Assembly: GCA_937859895.1 (NCBI GenBank)
Contig: CALMAV010000305.1
Span: 1-17,443, forward strand
Source of the DNA: an uncultured Bryobacterales bacterium
GTDB taxonomy: Bacteria; Acidobacteriota; Terriglobia; Bryobacterales; Bryobacteraceae
DNA length: 17,443 nt
Reading direction: 5' to 3'
The notes under the pieces are model-generated. The model made no database searches. It was not told the DNA's origin and was given only the letters and a program-made list of their open reading frames with translations. Shown here in pieces: positions 1 through 7,972 of this stretch; the first letter of the stretch is position 1, and the number at the start of each line of letters is the position of its first letter. The position numbers and the translations under genes were made by a program.

Positions 1-707
1 TTCACCCGGCCCAGCAGTACGCCGATGATGGCTGCTAGCGAGCGCGCAATGGCAGCGCTGCCTTCAGGCGTCGTGACAATCTTGTAGCTGAACCAGCGGC
101 TCCAATCAAACCAGCGGCTCAGGCCGACGTTGCCCGCAATGGTGTGGATGTCGTTTATGACCAGGCGACGATCTTTAGCCGCAATGCGGGCCATGGCTAA
201 ATTCAGTTCCGCAAGGAAACGGTTCTGGCCGATATGGGCCACCGAATCGAAGCTGCCGAGTGACCCAAGCGGCGCGGTATCAAAATTGTTCTGGATCACC
301 TGACAGCCAACAACCGTGAATAATCTATGCCAGATCTCATTAAGGCGGGCAAGCTCGGCGCTGAGCAGAGTCTCCATTTCCGCCTCATCAGACGCGGGCG
401 ACGGAAACTGCCTGATGTTGCTGTAGTGCGTATGGATATAAATTAGGTCCGGCGCAAATGCTTTAATCCGTTCCGGCTCCAGGACAGCGTCTTCGTAGTA
501 GCGCCCGTAGTCGGATTGGTAAAACTCCGGCCGCAACCCGGACTTCAGCAAAAAAAGCTCGAGCAGGTCAACGACTTCGCTGGTAGTCGAGCCGCCCAGG
601 GCGGCAATTCGAACCGGATGCAGGCCAGGCGACTCGAGAAGTTCTCGCCGAAGCCTTTTCCGTTTCTGCAGAAGATCAGTGGCTTCAGCACTGGCGAAGT
701 CAAACAT
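1..707 (-). CDS. FkbH-like HAD-IIIC family protein, N-terminal part (truncated by window edge)
   Basis: This frame is open from an ATG at 707 to the window start (235 codons, no stop), so only the N-terminal part is visible. The first 60 residues read MFDFASAEATDLLQ, then KRKRLRRELL, then RIAALGGSTTSEVVDLLELF, followed by an SDYGRYYEDAV segment and DLIYIHTHYSNIR. This is the SGNH-like N-terminal domain of FkbH-type proteins. In the family it is followed by a HAD-IIIC phosphatase-like domain (DLDNTLWGG type), which would lie beyond position 1. Family members load glyceryl or similar units onto acyl carrier proteins, or act in surface-polysaccharide and polyketide modification; the substrate here cannot be read. 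A TGA lies two codons upstream of the ATG, so no longer start exists; only a weak AGG precedes it. It lies 96 bp downstream of the beta-propeller gene on the same strand and may share its transcript. The family call is confident; the role is inferred. Confidence 0.85.
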   Translation of the reverse strand, partial: MFDFASAEATDLLQKRKRLRRELLESPGLHPVRIAALGGSTTSEVVDLLELFLLKSGLRPEFYQSDYGRYYEDAVLEPERIKAFAPDLIYIHTHYSNIRQFPSPASDEAEMETLLSAELARLNEIWHRLFTVVGCQVIQNNFDTAPLGSLGSFDSVAHIGQNRFLAELNLAMARIAAKDRRLVINDIHTIAGNVGLSRWFDWSRWFSYKIVTTPEGSAAIARSLAAIIGVLLGRV

Positions 708-803
708 ACCTCAGGCCAGCATTTCAGAGCAGTACATGAGAAACAATCATTTAGCGGTACCGGTACTCCCACCAAATCTTGTTCAGCTCACGGAAAATGC
801 TTG

Positions 804-3059
804 TCAATGCAGGAGTACGCGGGCTAAGCCGGCGTTGCCTACCGAATCGTAGACGCGCACCACCAGGAGGTGTTCTCCGGGGCGAAGTTTTTCCAAGTGG
901 ATGTGAAAACGTTCCTGCGGAGAATCAGTGATCCCATCGCTGGCCTCTATCGGTTGCCAGAAGCCTGCGTCGAGTGAGTACTCGCAGCGCCGAAGCGGAC
1001 TGGTCTGATCTTTCGCGCTAACGTCAACATCGGCCATGGCCCCCTCCCGATGAGGCGCATCCACTGTCACTAAGGGAGGCGTATTGTCGATCAGCACAGA
1101 GGTGCTGACCAGTTCCGATTGGCGGGCATATGCCGGGGCATTGGCAGCCGAATCTGAAGCTACTACCCGAAACAAGTAGTGACCGTCGGCAAAGACATCC
1201 GGGTCAAGAAGAAGCGAGTTTTCTGTCATGCGGCTGCGGATCATCTGCCAGTCGGTTGCTTCTTCCGGCCGGAAGTAGAGGGCGTAGACCAGCTTGTCAC
1301 CGTCGGAATCATCCGCCTGCCAGGTCACCTGAGTTTGCGTGCTCTGCAGGCGGGAAACCACTTGGCTTACCCCGGTTGTTGTGCTAGCCGCCGGCGCTTC
1401 GCCTGTATCTGTGACTGTCACTGAGTAAGCGGACGCCGAACTGGCGGCCGTTGCCGTTGCTTTAGCAGGATTGGTGCCTAGTGTCGAGCTAAGGGTGATG
1501 CTGCGCACAGTGGGCGCATTATTCTGGGGCAGGTAAGGCACCGAAATGGAGCTACAAGCGGCATTGCTGCCGGCAGGCCACTCCCCTCGCCACTGGATAA
1601 ACCGGGCGATGGGACTGGTGATGAGCGAGTGCTGTGGGTCATCTAGAGGGCTGGACCAAGGGCTCCAGGTATCATCGGGGCGCGCAGAATTACCCGTGCG
1701 AGTCTGAAAGCGAAGGCCTGACCCGGAGAGCAGTCGCCACTGCAGATGGCCCCATCGAGCAACAGCACCGGAATCGTGTACCGGCGACTGGTAGCTGGCC
1801 GGGCCGCGAGTATCGGGATCGAAGGCCAGTAAGCGCGCCGGATTGCTCTGGGCAGAATACAGTACACGCCCACTTTGCAGCAGCCGGGTCGCTTCCCGTT
1901 CGCCGGATTCGAGCAGAAGAGTGATCTTAAAGCCGTCCAACTGGTACACGCGTCCGTGGTCGTCGGTTGAGAAAAGCAAGCTGCCGTTCGAGAGCAGCAG
2001 ATCATAGACGTTGTCGTCCTTGGAGCTGCGAAGAGTGGTGACGGTGCGGTCAGGAGCGATCAGGTAGATGGCTGATTTCTCAACGCCGGCTACCTCGGTG
2101 ACAGGTGCAGTTGCAGCAGCGGTAGTAGTAGCGGCCGGCGTGGTGGCCGTGGATACAGAGGGTGTACGAACGGAGGTTTGCTCATTCTGCGTCGGCGGTT
2201 TCGCGGCACCTGATTCGTGAGCTTCCGTAACCGTGATCACGGTAGGCGTGGCGGACACCACAGTCGACGCTGCGCCCGTCGCTGCTGCCGCAGTCGCGCC
2301 CGTACGGGTAGAGAGCGCCCCGCCCAATGCTGCGGCATACACGGATCCATCCGGGGCCGCTACAATGGCGCCGATCTCCGGCAGGCTCGAATCGTAGAGG
2401 ATCGTCGCGCGCCCGGGACCTGCGATGTCATATAAAAGGCCATTCGGGTCGGTACCCGCCAGCAGATGGCCGTTCTGCGCCAATGCTAGAGCCGTTACGT
2501 TCCCCTGCTGCGTTTCATAGAAAACATCCGCTTTGCCGTTTAGATCGATTCGATAGATGCGGCCGGTCTCCCCAGTGCCGGCGTAAATGGAGCCATCGCT
2601 GCCAAGTTGCAGACTCCAGATGTACTTCATCGGCGAGTGCCAGATCTCCTGCGCTTTGCCACTCTCGATGCGATACAAGCCGCCGTTGGGCGAAGTGCCG
2701 GCATAGACCCGTCCTTTGGTATCAACAGTAATGGCGAAGATTTCAGGCTGTTCCGATCGCCAGATGGACGTTGCGTGTCCGTTGCGATCAATGCGAAAAA
2801 CTTCGCCGGTGTGCCCGGTAGCTGCATAGGTGGAGCCATCGGGGGCGGCAGCAATACTCCACAGCGCCGGCTGCCCGAGCGTGGCGGCCCAGCGCTCAGT
2901 TGGACCAGGGCGCAGCACCCCATCCGCACTCAGGGACAGTCCTTGCAGTCGCCCCTTCAAAATTTCAGCAAAACCGGAAGTATCCCAGGCAGTACTGGTG
3001 GCGCCTGGCAGAGAAGTCGCGGTAAATAGGGCAAATAGCGCAGTGAACAGAGGTCTCAA
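804..3059 (-). CDS. Secreted beta-propeller protein with C-terminal Ig/fibronectin-like region
   Basis: The 751-residue product begins with a signal peptide (MRPLFTALFALFTATSLPGA). Residues about 65-245 hold four to five blade-like repeats of about 40-45 residues, each with a DGS-YAGTG-TG-IYRID pattern as in PQQ/NHL/two-component-regulator propellers. A low-complexity Ala/Thr/Val segment (about 248-328) interrupts the array before two more blades (about 329-415). A segment with FQTRTGN and TWSPWSSPL (about 450-472) resembles carbohydrate-binding-like beta domains of secreted propeller proteins. The C-terminus (about 660-751) has an IDNTPP motif typical of bacterial Ig-like domains. The start is TTG at 3057-3059, overlapping the TGA of the S55 gene; a GGAAG about 7 nt upstream supports it, and the signal peptide begins immediately. 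No catalytic motif is visible. A periplasmic or extracellular binding role, together with the coupled S55 protein, is inference. Confidence 0.85.
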   Translation of the reverse strand: MRPLFTALFALFTATSLPGATSTAWDTSGFAEILKGRLQGLSLSADGVLRPGPTERWAATLGQPALWSIAAAPDGSTYAATGHTGEVFRIDRNGHATSIWRSEQPEIFAITVDTKGRVYAGTSPNGGLYRIESGKAQEIWHSPMKYIWSLQLGSDGSIYAGTGETGRIYRIDLNGKADVFYETQQGNVTALALAQNGHLLAGTDPNGLLYDIAGPGRATILYDSSLPEIGAIVAAPDGSVYAAALGGALSTRTGATAAAATGAASTVVSATPTVITVTEAHESGAAKPPTQNEQTSVRTPSVSTATTPAATTTAAATAPVTEVAGVEKSAIYLIAPDRTVTTLRSSKDDNVYDLLLSNGSLLFSTDDHGRVYQLDGFKITLLLESGEREATRLLQSGRVLYSAQSNPARLLAFDPDTRGPASYQSPVHDSGAVARWGHLQWRLLSGSGLRFQTRTGNSARPDDTWSPWSSPLDDPQHSLITSPIARFIQWRGEWPAGSNAACSSISVPYLPQNNAPTVRSITLSSTLGTNPAKATATAASSASAYSVTVTDTGEAPAASTTTGVSQVVSRLQSTQTQVTWQADDSDGDKLVYALYFRPEEATDWQMIRSRMTENSLLLDPDVFADGHYLFRVVASDSAANAPAYARQSELVSTSVLIDNTPPLVTVDAPHREGAMADVDVSAKDQTSPLRRCEYSLDAGFWQPIEASDGITDSPQERFHIHLEKLRPGEHLLVVRVYDSVGNAGLARVLLH
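2076..2318 (-). repeat. Low-complexity Ala/Thr/Val insert within the beta-propeller gene
   Basis: The coding sequence for about residues 248-328 of the propeller protein is dominated by Ala, Thr, Ser and Val codons and contains runs such as TAAAATGAAS and TTTAAATA. It falls between two otherwise regular propeller blades and probably forms an extended, disordered or O-glycosylatable loop. It stays in frame and has no stop codon. Confidence 0.6.
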
Positions 3060-4894
3060 TCAATCACTTCCACTTGAACGGTCCTGGCTCCAATAACGGC
3101 GTAGGAATCGGTGGGCACTTTCACTTCGGCCACCTGCGAGCCTCGCAAAGTAGTAGAGGCGGCGCTACTGGTCGGCGAGGAGGATACGTCGGCGAGAACC
3201 AGGGAGATAGAGGGCGGGGGGTCCGTTATCTCGCCACCGGGCATAGGGCCGGAAATAGTGAAGGATGGCTGCTGCCGCCAGAACCGCACATAGGCTGCGT
3301 CACTTCCGCGGTACTGGTTTAGGACATCAATCAACTGAGCAGCAGAATGCAGCGACGACTGGCTGATGCCTGCGAAATCCGGGCTGTTCAGAGTAAGCGC
3401 GTCACTGACTGTGATGTTTAGTCCACCCAACGGAGCACCCACTGGTACACGGTATTGGGCTGACTTGGTGATCTGATAGCCATTCTCACCCTGCAACAAG
3501 AAGTTGACCTCAACGGACTCGCCTGGATGTACCTGACTGCGCGAGGTCCAAGCCTGTGCGACACGCAACTGCCGCTTGCTCTCCACCGGCTCCAGGGTAA
3601 AGGCAATCTGCTTGATTCGCAGGTCCTGGAAGCCACCCCCGAGCAGAAATGTGAGCGGTACAACGGCGTCTACCGAGGCTTGCTGGGCCGCTCCGATATC
3701 GCTTACAAAGATATCCGCAATGGAGAGCGAGGGCAAGCCTCCTTCGAAATCGATGCGGCCGTGTAATCGAATGGAGCCCGTGCCGACTGTGCGTTGCGTT
3801 GCATCGAGAGTCGAAAATACTGCCGCCTGTGTGATGAACGGTGTAAGCAGACGATCGTTGACCACCTGAACGTGGTAATTCTGGGCGGGATGAGAAAGCG
3901 GCTGCACCGCAATTGTCATTGGAATGGTGTGAGCCCGCTGCCCGATTGTTCCGTAGATGGCAGTACTGACATCGCTAGTAATAGTACCGACCCACTCTCG
4001 TGCTGCAGAAAGCTTGAAAGACGAGTTCAGGGTTGGCAACAGTGCTACTACGTCCGCCCGAGCGAATGGCATTTCAGTAGTCCCGCTATCCAAGAAGCGA
4101 TGGCCGAATGCATAGACCCGCTTGCCGTTTATGTAAGTGACTGTGCCGTCAGCACTAATGGCGAAATCGCCACTTAGCAACTGCACGCTGATCATGGACC
4201 CGGGCGCCACGGTTCCGGTGATTGCCTGAGAGATGGGCGTACCGGACGACACTCCCTGTTGAGGATCGAAGCCCATGCTTTGGAAACCAGATGAGAAGAC
4301 CTGTAACGTTCTGGGCGTAAACCCTGAGAGCGAGAGCGGCGTAAAGATTTCCCGCATTCCGCCGAATAGAGAAATAGGGGCGTGCGACGAATCAGGCGAG
4401 GGAACTAATGAGGTTACTTTTTGAATAGCCGGAAGCTGCCGGGGAGCCAAACTGGCGTGCTCGGGCAAAGGGGAGGCGGAGAGCATTTGCTCGATAGGTT
4501 GAATACCGGCGATCGCTTCTTTAGAGAAGGGAAAACCAAGGGCAACGGCGCCGGCGAGTTTGCCGTCGATGTACACGGGGCTGCCGCTCATGCCTTGCAT
4601 GACACCAGTCTGTTCGAGTGGACCGCCACTGAGTTTCGCGAGTATGATGGTCTGCCGTGGCGTGAGGTTTTCGAGGACACCGAGGATTTGGACTTGGAAT
4701 TCCTCGACCTGGTTCCCGTGAAAGACAGTCCGTCCCACACCCTTCAGCCCCGGACGGATGTCCCGGAGCGGGAAGAGGTCCTGCGTCCAACCGAGAGTGG
4801 CGCAACAGAGAAGAAGGAAGAAAAGTATCGGCTTCGGGTTTACGAAACTGGCTCTCGACGGCCTAAAACAGGACAGTTGGCTCACATCAGTCAT
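3056..4894 (-). CDS. Secreted SpoIVB-like peptidase S55 domain protein
   Basis: The 612-residue product has a hydrophobic export segment at about residues 20-36 (ILFFLLLCCATLGW), preceded by an unusually long polar N-terminus. The mature part opens with FPLRDIRPGLKGVGRTVFHG, the usual start of bacterial S55 proteins. Residues 101-106 are GMSGSP, the PA-clan GxSGxP signature that puts the candidate nucleophile at Ser103. It is followed by IDGKLAGAVALGFPFSKEAIAGIQPIEQML. A second block at about 255-280 contains YAFGHRFLDSG with candidate catalytic His265. About 330 further residues form a beta-rich C-terminal region without a motif I recognise. In Bacillus SpoIVB the His block comes before the Ser block; here the order is reversed. 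The gene overlaps the propeller gene by 4 nt, suggesting coupling. It diverges from the exosortase gene with only 45 bp between. GGAA lies shortly before the ATG. Proteolytic activity is inferred, not shown. Confidence 0.85.
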   Translation of the reverse strand: MTDVSQLSCFRPSRASFVNPKPILFFLLLCCATLGWTQDLFPLRDIRPGLKGVGRTVFHGNQVEEFQVQILGVLENLTPRQTIILAKLSGGPLEQTGVMQGMSGSPVYIDGKLAGAVALGFPFSKEAIAGIQPIEQMLSASPLPEHASLAPRQLPAIQKVTSLVPSPDSSHAPISLFGGMREIFTPLSLSGFTPRTLQVFSSGFQSMGFDPQQGVSSGTPISQAITGTVAPGSMISVQLLSGDFAISADGTVTYINGKRVYAFGHRFLDSGTTEMPFARADVVALLPTLNSSFKLSAAREWVGTITSDVSTAIYGTIGQRAHTIPMTIAVQPLSHPAQNYHVQVVNDRLLTPFITQAAVFSTLDATQRTVGTGSIRLHGRIDFEGGLPSLSIADIFVSDIGAAQQASVDAVVPLTFLLGGGFQDLRIKQIAFTLEPVESKRQLRVAQAWTSRSQVHPGESVEVNFLLQGENGYQITKSAQYRVPVGAPLGGLNITVSDALTLNSPDFAGISQSSLHSAAQLIDVLNQYRGSDAAYVRFWRQQPSFTISGPMPGGEITDPPPSISLVLADVSSSPTSSAASTTLRGSQVAEVKVPTDSYAVIGARTVQVEVID

Positions 4895-4939
4895 TGTTCC
4901 GCATGTTGGTTTGCAGTCTATCGTTGTGATTAACTAAAG

Positions 4940-5839
4940 GTGAAAAAAGCGTTCATGGTAAGCGCGCCCATAGCTTCTACAATTTCGGTTTCAAAACCAC
5001 CTCAGAAGTTTGAGTGGCAACCGCTGGCTTGGTTTGGCGGCCTGCTGCTGCTGTGCTACGCGCCCATTTTGTACCGGATGGGCCAGCAATGGGCCAACGA
5101 CGAGAACATGGGGCACGGGTTCTTCGTGCCTGTGGTGGCGGGCTACATTGCTTGGCAGCGGCGGGATACGCTGCTGGCCATTCCTCGTAGGAGCAACGGC
5201 TGGGGTTTGGTGCTGGTGGTGTGGGGTGCGGTTCAGGCTTTGGCGGCAACGCTAGGGGCGGAAATTTTCACCGCACGGCTGGCATTTCTGATCGCGCTTG
5301 TCGGTACCATCCTTTATCTCTGCGGCACAAAGTGGGTGAAAGCTCTAGGCTTTCCGCTGGCGTTGCTTCTGTTCATGATTCCAATCCCCGCGATTCTGTA
5401 TGCCGCGCTTACGCTCCGCCTGCAGACACTGGCCAGTCAGCTGGGCGAAGTAATGATCGGCTGGATGGGAATCCCGGTGCTGCGGGCCGGCAACACGCTG
5501 CAATTGCCCAGTCAAACTCTTGATATCGCCGAAGCATGCAGCGGAATTCGTTCGCTTCTTTCGCTTGGATTTCTCTCTCTGGTCTACGCCTACTTCACAG
5601 ATAAGCGCATCTGGATGCGTTGGGCACTGCTGGCCGCCACCATTCCAATCGCCATCGGCGCAAACGGCGTACGGGTCGCGCTTACCGGTCTTCTCTCAGA
5701 AATCAACACCCAACTGGCGCAGGGGGCGTACCATGAAGCTGAAGGGTACGTCGTGTTCATCGTTGCTTTGGCCGCGCTGATCATTACGCATCGCATCCTG
5801 TTGTTGGCGGCGAAGCGTTTCCGCCTGGAGGCCAGATGA
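4940..5839 (+). CDS. xrt: Exosortase (PEP-CTERM-type protein-sorting transpeptidase)
   Basis: Exosortases are multi-pass membrane cysteine transpeptidases that cleave and anchor proteins carrying a PEP-CTERM-like tail. They usually occur with exopolysaccharide genes. This 299-residue protein has about eight hydrophobic helices and the family triad: Cys200 in EACSGIRSL, Arg245 in GANGVRVA, and His265 in YHEAEGYVVF. The early NMGHGFFVPVVAGYIAW segment is also typical. Length fits the family core. The longest frame starts at GTG 4940. An ATG at 4955 is an alternative, with AAGGTGA (4937-4943) as a possible, slightly distant Shine-Dalgarno, and would give 294 residues. EpsI follows with an ATGA overlap, so the two are translated together. 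No PEP-CTERM substrate gene is in the window. The subtype (A, B, etc.) is not decided here. Confidence 0.93.
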   Translation: MKKAFMVSAPIASTISVSKPPQKFEWQPLAWFGGLLLLCYAPILYRMGQQWANDENMGHGFFVPVVAGYIAWQRRDTLLAIPRRSNGWGLVLVVWGAVQALAATLGAEIFTARLAFLIALVGTILYLCGTKWVKALGFPLALLLFMIPIPAILYAALTLRLQTLASQLGEVMIGWMGIPVLRAGNTLQLPSQTLDIAEACSGIRSLLSLGFLSLVYAYFTDKRIWMRWALLAATIPIAIGANGVRVALTGLLSEINTQLAQGAYHEAEGYVVFIVALAALIITHRILLLAAKRFRLEAR

Positions 5840-6495
5840 ATGGTTTATTGCAGTCGCGCAGTGCGCGCATCTTGACGTTAGTGCTTTTTGCACAAGCGTC
5901 AATCTTCTATGGCTTCTCCCGCCGGGAAAATGTGCCAGTACACCGACCGCTGGAGAAGTTCTCACTCCCGGCTAACACAAACTGGAAGCTGATTGAGGAC
6001 AGCAAACTGGATGCTGAAACCCTGGAAGTTTTGAAGGCCGACGACATTCTCTCGCGCTACTACGCCAACCCTTCCACCGGGCAAGGTGCCACGCTCTTCG
6101 TCGCGTTTTTCGAGACACAGCGGACAGGTAAGGCTCCGCACTCGCCGAAGAATTGTTTGCCGGGCAGTGGCTGGGTTCCGTCACAGTCGGGAATCGCCGA
6201 GATCCCTATTGCGGGTGAGGCCAAGCCGGTGCAGGTTAATCAATATGTCGTATCGCGCGGACAGAATCAGAGTGTTGTTCTTTACTGGTATCAGTCGCGA
6301 ACCCGTGTTGTTGCCAGCGAGTATTCAGCCAAAGTTCTGACCGTAACCGATGCTATCCGATTCAATCGCAGCGATACCGCGCTAGTGCGCGTGGTAGTTA
6401 ATGTGACTGACGGTGATACAGCAAAGGCTGAGCGTACGGCCGTTGCTTTTGTCCAAAGCTTCTTTGAACCGCTGAAATCTTATCTTCCTTCTTAA
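5836..6495 (+). CDS. epsI: EpsI family exosortase-associated protein
   Basis: EpsI proteins are encoded next to or fused with exosortases and are thought to assist exopolysaccharide/PEP-CTERM export; their biochemical role is not settled. This 219-residue protein has one N-terminal membrane segment (about residues 11-26). The ectodomain has the family hallmark PHSPKNCLPGSGW at 101-113 and the VVLYWYQSRTRVVASEY stretch at about 147-163. Length is typical for a stand-alone EpsI domain. Its ATG overlaps the exosortase TGA (ATGA at 5836-5839), which implies co-transcription and translational coupling. The next gene starts about 40 bp downstream on the same strand. Confidence 0.9.
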   Translation: MNGLLQSRSARILTLVLFAQASIFYGFSRRENVPVHRPLEKFSLPANTNWKLIEDSKLDAETLEVLKADDILSRYYANPSTGQGATLFVAFFETQRTGKAPHSPKNCLPGSGWVPSQSGIAEIPIAGEAKPVQVNQYVVSRGQNQSVVLYWYQSRTRVVASEYSAKVLTVTDAIRFNRSDTALVRVVVNVTDGDTAKAERTAVAFVQSFFEPLKSYLPS

Positions 6496-6535
6496 CAGTC
6501 TTCCTGACCGGCGGCAGTTGCTACCATCGGGGTTC

Positions 6536-6766
6536 ATGCCAACCAAAGTCACAATCGTGAACAATGGCGCTATTCGTATTGAAGGCGACATCATTCTGCA
6601 GGATTCAGAAGGAAACACCTATGGGCTTGGTGGGCGTGGGGTAATCTCGCTTTGCCGCTGTGGGCTTGCTGAGAATAAGCCGTTTTGTGATGGAGCGCAC
6701 GGGCGTGGCGGGTTCAACTCTCTTTGCAAGGCGCGCGATCTTCCTCCGCCGAAACCGAAGCTATAG
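6536..6766 (+). CDS. CDGSH-type iron-sulfur (mitoNEET-like) protein
   Basis: A 76-residue protein carrying CRCGLAENKPFCDGAH near its C-terminus. This is the CDGSH signature (C-x-C-x2-[S/T]-x3-P-x-C-D-G-x-H) that binds a 2Fe-2S cluster through three Cys and one His. The position usually Ser/Thr is Ala here. The N-terminal half (VTIVNNGAIRIEGDIILQDSEG) is the short beta-rich lead usual in bacterial members. The ATG at 6536 is preferred over the TTG at 6518 because it follows GGGG at good spacing and begins at the conserved MPTKV. Function in this family is redox or cluster transfer, with no partner evident here. It sits 40 bp after epsI and may share its transcript, although no functional link is known. 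Confidence 0.9.
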   Translation: MPTKVTIVNNGAIRIEGDIILQDSEGNTYGLGGRGVISLCRCGLAENKPFCDGAHGRGGFNSLCKARDLPPPKPKL

Positions 6767-6784
6767 GCCGCAACCGGCCTTATC
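6764..6784 (+). other. Short hairpin at the CDGSH gene stop codon
   Basis: Six bases AGGCCG at 6765-6770 pair with CGGCCT at 6775-6780 across a CAAC loop. The stem starts in the stop codon of the CDGSH gene and ends about 20 bp before the next gene. No T-run follows, so it is not a standard intrinsic terminator; it may modulate read-through or protect the mRNA end. Confidence 0.35.
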
Positions 6785-6802
6785 TGAAATACGTCGTCCC
6801 GT

Positions 6803-7972
6803 TTGCCACCTAGCCCAGCAGTCGAGAAGCCGCATGGGCGCGTCATTGCGCTCGATATCCTGCGTGGCTTCTTGCTGCTCTGGATGACGCTGACGCACCT
6901 ACCTACCCGCGCCAGCCTTATTTCCAATCAAACGTTCGGCTTTGTATCAGGAGCCGAAGGATTTATCTTTCTTGCTGGATTTATGGTGGGCCAGCTGGAG
7001 TACAGGCGTGAGCATAAGGGCGGGGAAATTGCTACCTTGCGCGACTTGGCCAAGCGCACCGCACGCATCTACGCCTATCACGTTGGTCTGTTAGTCATTG
7101 CCTTTACCATCTTTAGTCGCATAGCTGTTGACTTCAATCGGCTGGCCATACAGAATCTGCTTTCGTTCTACCTGCACAGCCCTGGCAAAGCATGGGTCGC
7201 CGGCCTGGCTTTGGTCTACCGTCCATCGTTGTTAGACATTCTGCCCATGTACATCGTCTTTATGGTGGCTACCCCACTGGCGCGCAGAGTTGCCCATCGA
7301 CGGGGTTGGAGTCCGGTGATATACATCTGCCTGGGCATCTGGATCGCAGCACAGTTTGGCCTGCGCCACTTCGTTTATACTCACATTTCACTATTTGGAT
7401 TGCATGTTCCAGAAGACTCTATCGGTGCCTTCGACCTGTTTGCGTGGCAGCTGCTTTGGATGGTCGCTTTGGCTTTGGGAACGCGATACGCGGATGACGC
7501 GGAGCGCGGAGGGCAACCCGCGTCCAACGGAGTTCAGCCTTGGCTGTTGCGCCTCAGCATTGCCGTAGCAATCATGTTTCTACTGCTGCGTTACAGCAGC
7601 GCAGATCAACTAATTAACTCGCAGCTACTGGGCTTCCTAACTGACAAATGGCGCCTAGGGCCGGCTCGGGTGGTCAACTTTGCCGCGATTGCCATTGTGC
7701 TCGCCCGTTATGGTTCGCAGCTTGCCAGCTTCAAACTGTTTGCGCCCTTAGCTCTACTGGGGCAGGCTTCGCTGGAAGTATTTTCCGTTCACATCCTGTG
7801 CTGCTTGGTCGGTGATTCGTTGGGCAAGGCTGCCGATCCGCAGCTCCCGCCTATAGTGCAGACGGCCCTACTGATCGGAACCATCTCAGCACTGTTCGCA
7901 ACGGCGCTACTGGTGAGGCGTGTGACCGAGGCTCGGCGTCGGCGTGTCCTCAATCACGCAAATATCCGGTAA
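6803..7972 (+). CDS. OpgC-like integral membrane acyltransferase
   Basis: OpgC-family proteins are polytopic membrane acyltransferases; the founding member succinylates osmoregulated periplasmic glucans. This 389-residue protein begins with RVIALDILRGFLLLWMTLTH, the family's D-x-x-R-G-x first helix with a His on its outer side. It continues with FGFVSGAEGFIFLAGFMVG and about ten hydrophobic helices. A periplasmic LLSFYLHSPGKAWVAG segment and RPSLLDILPMYIVFM also match the family. The start is TTG at 6803; no ATG or GTG gives the conserved first helix intact, and no clear Shine-Dalgarno is visible, so the exact start is uncertain. The last 66 nt overlap the 3' end of hpt on the other strand. 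A role in acylating an exported glycan would fit the neighbouring exosortase locus, but that is inference. Confidence 0.8.
   Translation: MPPSPAVEKPHGRVIALDILRGFLLLWMTLTHLPTRASLISNQTFGFVSGAEGFIFLAGFMVGQLEYRREHKGGEIATLRDLAKRTARIYAYHVGLLVIAFTIFSRIAVDFNRLAIQNLLSFYLHSPGKAWVAGLALVYRPSLLDILPMYIVFMVATPLARRVAHRRGWSPVIYICLGIWIAAQFGLRHFVYTHISLFGLHVPEDSIGAFDLFAWQLLWMVALALGTRYADDAERGGQPASNGVQPWLLRLSIAVAIMFLLLRYSSADQLINSQLLGFLTDKWRLGPARVVNFAAIAIVLARYGSQLASFKLFAPLALLGQASLEVFSVHILCCLVGDSLGKAADPQLPPIVQTALLIGTISALFATALLVRRVTEARRRRVLNHANIR

Noticed and set aside
516..827. A 103-residue plus-strand frame over the FkbH-like gene start
   Set aside because: The opposite strand encodes a recognisable FkbH-type N-terminus here; the plus frame shows no motif.
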